Source of the DNA: an uncultured Bacteroidales bacterium
GTDB lineage: Bacteria > Bacteroidota > Bacteroidia > Bacteroidales > WCHB1-69
DNA length: 13,428 nucleotides
Assembly: GCA_937892025.1 (NCBI GenBank)
Contig: CALAVA010000068.1
Coordinates: forward strand, 1-13,428
Reading direction: 5' to 3'
Part shown: in pieces, positions 1 to 5,687 of the stretch
Layout of the letters: the number at the start of each line of letters is the position of its first letter
How positions within the stretch are numbered: the stretch's first letter is position 1
The notes under the pieces: model-generated
What the model was told of the DNA's origin: nothing
Databases searched by the model: none
What the model saw: the letters and a program-made list of their open reading frames with translations, nothing else
Program-made: the position numbers and the translations under genes

Positions 1-1
1 G

Positions 2-481
2 CTCTGCAATGAGTTTATGCGCGGCGTGCAGGAAGCCGGCCACGCGGTGGAGAAAATCCGCATAGCGGCGAAAAATATCGGCTACTGCCGCGCCTGCTAT
101 TTCTGCAACGACCACAAGGGACAATGTGCCGTGCGCGACGACATGGCCGAGATATTGGAAAAGATGCTCAAAGCCGATGTCATCGTCATGGCCACGCCAG
201 TCTATTTCTACTCCATCGACGCGCAGCTGAAGGCGTTGATTGACAGAACTGTGGCCCGATGGTTGGAGTTCCACAACAAGGAGTTCTACTACATCATGAC
301 GGCTGCCGAAGACACCTCCACCGTCATGGACACCACCCTTGCCTGCCTCAGGGGACTTGCGGAGTGTCTCGACGGCTCGGTGGAGCGCGGAGTCATCTAC
401 GGGAAGGGCGTGTATGAAAAAGGCGAAATAGAAGGGCATCCCGCCATGCGTCAAGCCTATGAGATGGGAAGGAACGTATAA
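2..481 (+). CDS. Flavodoxin-family NAD(P)H-dependent oxidoreductase, 5' end missing
   Basis: This is the C-terminal part of a flavodoxin-like, WrbA/COG0655-type reductase expected to bind FMN and transfer electrons in the cytoplasm. The open frame runs in from the left edge (L-C-N-E-F before the first Met at 17), so the true start lies outside the window and the N-terminal FMN phosphate loop is not seen. Visible marks are a cysteine cluster (YCRACYFC, then another Cys seven residues on), typical of the iron-sulfur-flavoprotein-like branch, and the ATPVYFYS segment with LIDRT, which in this family contacts flavin. The chain ends in a family-typical HPAMRQAYEMG stretch and stops at TAA 479-481, so the 3' end looks natural. 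About 55% GC by a spot count, much higher than genes at the right end. Substrate unknown. Confidence 0.85.
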   Translation, partial: LCNEFMRGVQEAGHAVEKIRIAAKNIGYCRACYFCNDHKGQCAVRDDMAEILEKMLKADVIVMATPVYFYSIDAQLKALIDRTVARWLEFHNKEFYYIMTAAEDTSTVMDTTLACLRGLAECLDGSVERGVIYGKGVYEKGEIEGHPAMRQAYEMGRNV

Positions 482-599
482 ATAGCAGTACAACAGGAAA
501 ACATGAAACCGTGGACTGGCTCATACTGAAATGAATATGGCTTTCCTTATCCGCGTCATCGCCCGTGAACGCGAGGCCGCGAGACTTACAGGATTTTGG
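482..599. other. Short spacer between convergent genes
   Basis: This 118-base gap separates the 3' ends of the flavodoxin-like gene and the patatin gene. I see no gene and no convincing terminator in it, only short GC-rich dyads around 573-588. An open frame beginning at 531 runs antisense into the patatin gene and is not supported. Confidence 0.5.
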
Positions 600-1532
600 T
601 CATGGTTTCTTTTTCCTCACCGGTTTCTTGATTGCCTTGAGGGCAGCGACACCTTTCGCCACTGTGTTATGAAAAATCTCCTCATGCGACTTGTCGTCGT
701 CTTTTTTGCGCTTTTTCTTAGGGAAAGCGACATTCTCCTTGGGCAAGACACGCTGACAGCCCTGTTCTTCCAAGGCCTTCACCGCACTGTCGTAGCCTCT
801 GAAGAAAAGTTCCTCAATACGTGACATGTCGTAAGCAGTGCAGCCGTAAGTGTCGAGTTCGATGAAAGTATCCGCTTGAGCGCTGTCGGCGGCGACATTC
901 GAGACCATCATCATCAAAAACGACCGGTAAGCTACCGAGACGAGGTTGTCCTTGTATTTGTCTTCCTCCAGATGGTTGAGGCTTAGAGCGATGACTTTTT
1001 CGCACTTCTGCCGGATAGCCGACACCGGGAGGTTTTGGAATGCGCCTCCGTCCACATAATGAATCCCGTTGATGCTCATGGGTTGGAAGATGACGGGGAT
1101 GGAGCACGAGGCGACCACCCTCGGAGCGATCTCGCCTTTTGCAAACACCTTTGGCACACCATGTTCCAAGTCGGATGCCACGAGAAACGTTGGGACAGGC
1201 AACTCCTCAAGACGCGTATAGGGCAGGTTTTTCCGAAGCAGTTCCACAAGAGGGCGCGAGTCGAACAAGCCACCTTTAGGCACACTCGGAGTAACGATAT
1301 CCTTGAAGAAGTTCATCCCTTGAAACATCTCGATCATCTTTGTTGGCGAGAAGCCTGACGAATAGAGTGTAGCCACGAGGGCTCCGGCGCTGGTGCCGGA
1401 GACGACATCCGGACGGATGCCAAATTCATGCAGTGCCTGCAATGCCCCACAATGTGCCGCAGCTTTGGCTCCGCCACCGCTGAAAGCGACACCGATGTGA
1501 TATTTTGGAGATTTTGTTCCTTTTTGCATCAT
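600..1532 (-). CDS. Patatin-like phospholipase (RssA/NTE type)
   Basis: Predicted lipid acyl hydrolase using a Ser-Asp dyad. The oxyanion-hole glycines SGGGAK are at residues 18-23, the nucleophile elbow GTSAG at 46-50 (Ser48), and the second catalytic motif DGG at 161-163 (Asp161), so all core patatin elements are present. There is no signal peptide or membrane segment, so it is probably cytoplasmic. The last 40 residues are very basic and low in complexity, with PKKKRKK at 271-277 and a KKPVRKKKP end; this tail lies outside the catalytic fold. The start is a Met-Met pair at 1532/1529, about 37-45 nt below a perfect Bacteroidota promoter. The gene lies downstream of the DprA-like module on the same strand, but a spacer of about 250 bases, its own promoter and higher GC argue for separate transcription. 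Physiological substrate unknown. Confidence 0.9.
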   Translation of the reverse strand: MMQKGTKSPKYHIGVAFSGGGAKAAAHCGALQALHEFGIRPDVVSGTSAGALVATLYSSGFSPTKMIEMFQGMNFFKDIVTPSVPKGGLFDSRPLVELLRKNLPYTRLEELPVPTFLVASDLEHGVPKVFAKGEIAPRVVASCSIPVIFQPMSINGIHYVDGGAFQNLPVSAIRQKCEKVIALSLNHLEEDKYKDNLVSVAYRSFLMMMVSNVAADSAQADTFIELDTYGCTAYDMSRIEELFFRGYDSAVKALEEQGCQRVLPKENVAFPKKKRKKDDDKSHEEIFHNTVAKGVAALKAIKKPVRKKKP

Positions 1533-1576
1533 GGCATCATCAATTATTATTTTTACACCTTACTTGCAACAATGCG

Positions 1577-1608
1577 CAAAGGTATACAAATTTGCCGTAA
1601 TATGCAAA
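1577..1608 (-). promoter_or_regulatory. Bacteroidota-type promoter for the patatin gene
   Basis: Read on the minus strand this is TTTG (1608-1605), exactly 20 nt, then TACCTTTG (1584-1577). It matches both the -33 (TTTG) and -7 (TAnnTTTG) elements of the Bacteroidota housekeeping sigma consensus. Transcription would start near 1570, leaving a leader of about 37 nt before the patatin start at 1532. Confidence 0.75.
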
Positions 1609-1698
1609 AGCGGCGCATTAGAAAAAAAGAGGCGGCTTGAGGCGGTGGCGGAGGAAGAGTATGGGAAACTGCAATAGCAAAAGGATATATTTACGACA

Positions 1699-1745
1699 TT
1701 TCCCCGTCCGTAACTCGTAAAAGGGGCGAGATGGGGACGGGGAAA
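1699..1745. repeat. Long GC-rich stem-loop in the patatin-module spacer
   Basis: An 11-bp perfect inverted repeat (TTTCCCCGTCC at 1699-1709, GGACGGGGAAA at 1735-1745) encloses a second inner stem (CTCG 1714-1717, CGAG 1727-1730) separated by a 4x4 internal loop. Neither strand has a T-run after the stem, so it is not a classical Rho-independent terminator. It could stabilise the 3' end of the DprA-like operon transcript, or be a repeat-element remnant. It lies where base composition begins to change. Confidence 0.6.
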
Positions 1746-1781
1746 ATTTATGTGAGAACTAAGTAACAAGTTGTTCGAGAA

Positions 1782-2708
1782 TCAAAATAGACTTTGTGAG
1801 GTTTGTTTTGTAACCAAATATTTTATCTTTTCTTTCATGTTTACAGAATCAATACGAATCACACTATTGTCTTCCCTTAAAATTTGTCGGTTTAGGTCGT
1901 ACATTGGATTATCCTTGTGTTTTGTCTCATTGTAAATTACCGCTCGCTTAATTCCATAATCTTTTGCCTTCCCCATTGCGTGTCGTGAACCGCTATCAAG
2001 TCCCATATTGTTTGGGGCGTAACTTGCCGCCAAGAGTACAGCGTCAGAAAACAAGGCCTGCAATCTGTCGCGCACAACAAATCTGCTGATCATGTCATTT
2101 TTGCTCTTTGGGCTTTCATAGTATTCACTGACCAAAAGCCCTCCTTGGTCAACAATCTGATTTGCCAAATCGGTGTTTTCCTTTGGGATGATTCCACTTA
2201 AAGGGCTGGGTAATATTGCAACGGTTTTCCCCTCGTTTTCCAATGCTGTTTTATGGGCAATACTGTCACATCCCAAAGCCAAGCCACTTATTATCGTTGC
2301 CCCATGCTTCAGTATTTCCTTGGTTACCATGGTTTCGGTCAATTCGACCTTTTCATCGGGATTAAGCACACCTATAACAGCAATGTTCAGGTTCGTTGTT
2401 TGCAACAAATCAAGATTTCCTTTGTAAAACAAAGCAAACGGCTTGTCTGCCGCTTTCACATTGCCTCTTATTTGTGGAAAGTCTCTGTCGCCAATGGCTA
2501 CAACGCCATCAATGGAATCTTCCAGTTTTTCAATGGCCTGTTGAATCCTATTCCGTATTTTGCAGAATTCAAATTCGTGTGTTTCAAGGACGCGACAAAG
2601 GGTGTCGACAGATTCATTGCCTTTCAGGTTTTTGTGAATCCATGCTGGGCCTTTTTGCGGGAAAGCCCTTACTGTTAGGATGTTGAGTGCGTTTTCTGTG
2701 TAAATCAT
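1782..2708 (-). CDS. DprA/Smf-like SLOG-fold protein, last gene of a three-gene module
   Basis: A 308-residue member of the DprA/Smf family. After an N-terminal helical region (about 1-65) come the DprA-typical GDRDFPQI segment (73-80) and FALFYKGNLDLL (91-102). A Rossmann core runs from about 108 to 260: NIAVIGV (108-114), SGLALGCDSIAHKTAL (141-156, matching SGLARGIDxxAHxGAL of DprA), VAILPSPLSGIIPKEN, LLVSEY, a ligand-loop-like SRFVVRDR (208-215), and DSGSRHAMGKA (238-248). It departs from standard DprA: the GTR/GSR arginine after the first strand is replaced (GVLNPD), RNRxIAGLS becomes RDRLQALFS, and no C-terminal winged helix is apparent. DprA loads RecA on incoming DNA in competent cells; the relatives in the SLOG superfamily bind or cleave nucleotides. 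Here a nucleotide or DNA sensor role is inferred. It follows the phosphoribosyltransferase by 32 nt. Confidence 0.85.
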   Translation of the reverse strand: MIYTENALNILTVRAFPQKGPAWIHKNLKGNESVDTLCRVLETHEFEFCKIRNRIQQAIEKLEDSIDGVVAIGDRDFPQIRGNVKAADKPFALFYKGNLDLLQTTNLNIAVIGVLNPDEKVELTETMVTKEILKHGATIISGLALGCDSIAHKTALENEGKTVAILPSPLSGIIPKENTDLANQIVDQGGLLVSEYYESPKSKNDMISRFVVRDRLQALFSDAVLLAASYAPNNMGLDSGSRHAMGKAKDYGIKRAVIYNETKHKDNPMYDLNRQILREDNSVIRIDSVNMKEKIKYLVTKQTSQSLF

Positions 2709-2740
2709 GGCTTCGATTATTTTATGTTTGCAAATTTAAA

Positions 2741-3403
2741 TCAATAATTTGACATGCTTACAGTTTTTCCTACGGAATAAAAAACGACGCTTCTTGCTCC
2801 TTTATCGTAAAGTGCTTGAATTGCGTCTTCATCTATGCAAATGTGCTTTGTGTATAAATCATCAATAAGCAAGATATTCTTGCCTTGAATGTTTGAGATA
2901 TTGCATGTGTTCGTTGTTATGCCTTTATATGGCATCGAACCATTGCCCCCATTCCCGCTTCTGGCACTATGCGTAGTTATGGTGTCAGTATGTCGTATTA
3001 TGTTATGAGTTCCATCTTCAAACATATTTGTTCTCCTTACATAATTACTCACGGTGTTTCTAAATAACAATTGATTGGGAGCATAATGATTCTCGTGCTT
3101 TGCTCTTGGTACGACACAAACGGTGAATCGCGTGTTGTATATTCTCGAAATTTGAGGTAAGTCTTCCGATAGGATTTCTTCCAATCTACTACAGGTTTTC
3201 GACAACACTCTATCCAAATAAGGTGTCCTGTCGTTTTTTAGCGTACAAATCAGATTCTCGATAGTACCATCCTGTTTCCAATTTCCTCCACCGCAATATG
3301 CAGCATGGTAAAAGGCCGAAGTGTCTGTTTCTAAGCAACACACTTTTTCTTTTCTGTCCCACCAACGAAAACTTTCATTGGCTTTAATAGTGAATTGATA
3401 CAT
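2741..3403 (-). CDS. ComF-like phosphoribosyltransferase with a divergent PRPP loop, middle gene of the module
   Basis: A 220-residue protein of the type I phosphoribosyltransferase fold. CVVPRAK (96-102) corresponds to the family's VPVPxxK/R strand. ILLIDDLYTKHICIDEDAI (177-195) is the PRPP-binding strand-loop-helix with the acidic pair Asp181-Asp182, followed by ALYDKGARSVVFYSVGKT, the typical next helix and strand. The usual small-residue loop (DDxxTTG) is replaced by DDLYTKH, so PRPP catalysis is uncertain. The N-terminal about 60 residues contain GGGNWKQDGTIENLICTLK and are less recognisable; the usual ComF zinc ribbon is not seen. It lies between the HAD gene (11 nt upstream) and the DprA-like gene (32 nt downstream), clearly one operon. 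Possible roles are transfer of phosphoribosyl to or from a base, or non-catalytic PRPP or nucleotide binding. Confidence 0.8.
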   Translation of the reverse strand: MYQFTIKANESFRWWDRKEKVCCLETDTSAFYHAAYCGGGNWKQDGTIENLICTLKNDRTPYLDRVLSKTCSRLEEILSEDLPQISRIYNTRFTVCVVPRAKHENHYAPNQLLFRNTVSNYVRRTNMFEDGTHNIIRHTDTITTHSARSGNGGNGSMPYKGITTNTCNISNIQGKNILLIDDLYTKHICIDEDAIQALYDKGARSVVFYSVGKTVSMSNY

Positions 3404-3414
3404 GATGTAATGTT

Positions 3415-4122
3415 TTAGAATTTAACTTTAATTATTTGATTTTCAAATAGTCCATATTGAATTGCTTTACGGATTTCCGATTGTTCGTTTTCAAACAACA
3501 CAACCGATTCCAAAGAAATGCCAATAGATTCCAAGAATTGGTATTTGTTTTTGTCGCCAAGATCTTCGTTAAAGAATTGTTTGCGAAATAGGAGTGTTAG
3601 TGAATGATACTCACAAACAGCTTGCGCCCTTTTTCTGTGGCATTCAGTTGCCAAAACTGTTTCGCAGCCAAACTCCTTCAATAATAGCAAGCTCTTTACA
3701 AGTTCTTCATTCCGAATGGTTTCTGCCAAATGTTTTGAATAACAAGCCTCTTTAGCTTCTACAATCTTTGTAATTTGAACAGGTGACAGATTGGGCCGAA
3801 TAGTCAACAAATCATTGCGGGTAAACCTACTCTTCTTGATTGTTACATCATCACCCACTACCGAGAGAATCGCATCTTTGTATGATTCATTATTTGCTCG
3901 ATTGGTCTTTACCAATGTATTGTCCAAATCGAATACAAAAACATATTGTTTGTCCTTTTGCATAATTCTTTCGATTATGCGTTGCCATCTTTCATATCCG
4001 ACATCTACGACAAAAAACTGCGGGCAAACTTGCTCGCAGTGTGGTCGTAGGAAATGCACCAAATGATAAGACAAGTCGCCCGCATAAACGGGACGTTGCT
4101 CTTGCTTTATCATTATTTGCAC
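3415..4122 (-). CDS. HAD-superfamily phosphatase with N-terminal extension, first gene of the module
   Basis: A 235-residue haloacid-dehalogenase-fold hydrolase. Motif I is VFVFDLDNTLVKT (61-73), with nucleophile Asp65 and acid/base Asp67. Motif II is the Thr of LATE (Thr159), the motif III lysine is probably in GDKNKY (189-194), and motif IV is VVLFENEQSEI (207-217), with Glu211 and Glu213 as the likely metal-binding acids in place of the usual Asp pair. A phosphatase acting on a nucleotide or sugar phosphate is likely. The first 53 residues precede the HAD core and match nothing I recognise. Met54 (ATG at 3963-3961) could be an alternative start right before the core, but the long frame is uninterrupted and I keep it. 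It heads the operon; no clear promoter matching TAnnTTTG was found upstream, only a TA-N3-TTTG near-match at 4173-4165. Confidence 0.8.
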   Translation of the reverse strand: MQIMIKQEQRPVYAGDLSYHLVHFLRPHCEQVCPQFFVVDVGYERWQRIIERIMQKDKQYVFVFDLDNTLVKTNRANNESYKDAILSVVGDDVTIKKSRFTRNDLLTIRPNLSPVQITKIVEAKEACYSKHLAETIRNEELVKSLLLLKEFGCETVLATECHRKRAQAVCEYHSLTLLFRKQFFNEDLGDKNKYQFLESIGISLESVVLFENEQSEIRKAIQYGLFENQIIKVKF

Positions 4123-4405
4123 ATTCTTGAAATTTCCTACGTTTCACTGCGAATAGACAAATAGCAAACGCTATGGTTTATAATATGTTAGTTTAATTTT
4201 TTTACTTCATTCGGTTGATTTTAATTGGCTATAAATTCATTTTATAGAATTTTTGTATCTGTTTCTAATAGATTACTATTCGGAATAAGGAAGCAATGCA
4301 AGCATTGTACCCAATACACAAACAATAAGGCACCAAAATACTTACAATCCTTTTTATTAAAATGGTGAATTGATGGAACTTACCTTAAAATTACATGAGG
4401 AAAAA
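4123..4405. other. Intergenic region between the module and pstS
   Basis: About 283 bases of AT-rich DNA with no gene. It contains a 7-bp inverted repeat CTATAAA/TTTATAG (4229-4235, 4241-4247) followed by a short T-run on the plus strand, and a dyad CAATGC-AA-GCATTG (4294-4307) that could be an operator. The TGTTAGTTTAATT sequence at 4186-4198 recurs at 5587-5599. The promoter of the HAD-led module should be in this stretch but I could not place it confidently. Confidence 0.4.
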
Positions 4406-4426
4406 TTATTTTTCCCCATGTAATTT
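4388..4426 (-). terminator. Hairpin over the pstS stop codon, probable terminator
   Basis: The arms AAATTACATG (4388-4397) and CATGTAATTT (4417-4426) pair perfectly. After one A-C mismatch, GGAAAAA (4399-4405) pairs with TTTTTCC (4409-4415), leaving the three bases of the pstS stop codon (4406-4408) as the loop. On the minus strand the stem ends in a run of only four T, so it is a weak intrinsic terminator or an mRNA 3'-end stabiliser. Confidence 0.5.
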
Positions 4427-5389
4427 ATTCAAACCTTTGGTTAATTTGTCTTCACTCAAACCAATATAACCAACAGGCACATTTTGTTTTTGTCCTTCTG
4501 TAAGCACATATTCAAGAAAAGCCACCAATGCGGGATTCGTTGGTACTCCATTGGCTACCAAATAAAGGTCTCGTGCTGGAGGAGAAGGATATTTGTTTTC
4601 TGAAACGGCTTGTATAAATTCATCTTTGGTGTCGTAAAAATATTCTTCTGCAGCAATAGTTCCATCTGCATTAGCATCTATAGGGAACACAAATAAACCT
4701 TGATTTGGATGGCGAGTTTCTTCATCGTAGGCATAACCGATATTATTAAAACCGATGCCTAATTTGTCCCTTTGAATAGCATCAGCCAAACCGGGGTCTC
4801 CAAAAATAGCCGTACCTTCCAAATCTTCTTGTTTTTTACCCATCCATAAAGCAAAAGTTTCAGCCGCTCCACAAGCATCTGAACGCGTATAAACATGAAT
4901 TGGAGTTTTATCGTTTGTGCCTAAAACTTGTCCCCATGTGGTATATTCTTTGGTTATCCAAATTTTATAAGCGGTTTCCATAGAAATACCATGTTGTTTC
5001 ATTTGTTCGGCAAAAGGATTTTCTGTATTTACAGTAATAACAACAGCATCTTTAGCCACAGCAAAAGGAACGGCACCCTTATCCAATTCTGGTTGATAAA
5101 CCTCACGCGAAACCATACCCAAATCCACTACATTTGCTAAAACATCTGTCATGCCCTTGCCTGCACCGCCTGCCGATAAGTCTATAGTTACATTAGGGTT
5201 CTTTTGTTGAAACTCTTCTACCCATTTCACCGCCAATGGATAAAGGGCAAATGCCCCTGATATTGAAATTTCTCCAGATAAGGTCCCATCATCTACTTTT
5301 TTTGTGTTAGAATTGCCACATGATAACATTGACAAAAAAACACTTCCAATAAGTGTAAAACATGCTATAAATTTAATTGGTTTGTTCAT
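4406..5389 (-). CDS. pstS: PstS-type phosphate-binding lipoprotein
   Basis: A periplasmic substrate-binding lipoprotein of the phosphate ABC importer class. The N-terminus is a signal peptide ending in a lipobox (SMLSC, Cys24). The binding fold carries SGAFALYPLAVKW (phosphate-loop region with Ser and the YP pair), SAGGAGKGM, LGMVSRE, and RSDACGAAETF, equivalent to the R-x-D-x-S/CG-T ligand segment of PstS. Length (327) is normal. No pstC, pstA, pstB or phoU is adjacent: the next gene upstream is lpdA, divergent, and the gene downstream belongs to a different operon. It is therefore an orphan binding protein within this window. The ATG at 5389 is preceded by a minus-strand TATTTTTG element about 45 nt upstream. 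A related oxyanion (molybdate, tungstate) cannot be ruled out. Confidence 0.85.
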   Translation of the reverse strand: MNKPIKFIACFTLIGSVFLSMLSCGNSNTKKVDDGTLSGEISISGAFALYPLAVKWVEEFQQKNPNVTIDLSAGGAGKGMTDVLANVVDLGMVSREVYQPELDKGAVPFAVAKDAVVITVNTENPFAEQMKQHGISMETAYKIWITKEYTTWGQVLGTNDKTPIHVYTRSDACGAAETFALWMGKKQEDLEGTAIFGDPGLADAIQRDKLGIGFNNIGYAYDEETRHPNQGLFVFPIDANADGTIAAEEYFYDTKDEFIQAVSENKYPSPPARDLYLVANGVPTNPALVAFLEYVLTEGQKQNVPVGYIGLSEDKLTKGLNKLHGEK

Positions 5390-5434
5390 AATTACAATAT
5401 TTTAATTAAAATTAAATAATAAAAAATAATGATG

Positions 5435-5442
5435 CAAAAATA
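5435..5442 (-). promoter_or_regulatory. Candidate -7 element for pstS
   Basis: The minus strand reads TATTTTTG, a perfect TAnnTTTG match, ending 45 nt before the pstS ATG. No TTTG stands at the expected 20-nt distance, so the -33 element is missing or degenerate. Confidence 0.45.
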
Positions 5443-5656
5443 GTCAAAAAATATGGTAAACACTGTCATAATTTATTTATTTTTTCAGAAAAACAAAATA
5501 CATTTGTCAGAAATTAGACAGAACAAACAAAACAACAATTATGACAACCATACAATTTTTAGAACTTGATTGTAAAATCAAATATGTGTTAGTTTAATTC
5601 CGATAGCGAATAAACATTTTTTATTCTATTTGTATAAAAGTTTTCATTTTTTTATG

Positions 5657-5664
5657 TACATTTG
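5657..5664 (+). promoter_or_regulatory. Candidate -7 element for lpdA-fabD
   Basis: TACATTTG matches TAnnTTTG exactly and ends 23 nt before the lpdA start. A TTTG at 5629-5632 is 24 nt upstream, slightly longer than the usual spacing. A transcript from here would have a leader of under 20 nt. Confidence 0.5.
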
Positions 5665-5687
5665 CAAAAATATTTTTTGTAAAAAAG

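Larger units (their letters stand above)
5390..5687. other. Divergent promoter region between pstS and lpdA
   Basis: About 298 bases, very AT-rich, without a gene. Besides the two promoter elements listed separately it contains a CTGTCATA octamer at 5463-5470, the second copy of TGTTAGTTTAATT (5587-5599), and a possible -33 TTTG at 5629-5632. Regulation of both genes from here is likely. Confidence 0.5.

Noticed and set aside
531..824. Plus-strand open frame of 97 codons after the flavodoxin-like gene
   Set aside because: Most of it is antisense to the C-terminus of the well-supported patatin gene, it has no recognisable motif, and the frame is explained by the patatin codons.
4229..4252. 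Inverted repeat CTATAAA/TTTATAG followed by T-run as a plus-strand terminator
   Set aside because: No plus-strand gene ends upstream of it; the stem is pure A/T apart from one pair and likely to occur by chance.
5463..5470. CTGTCATA octamer resembling half of an enterobacterial Pho box near pstS
   Set aside because: Only one half-site is present, it points away from pstS, and the E. coli PhoB consensus need not apply in Bacteroidota.
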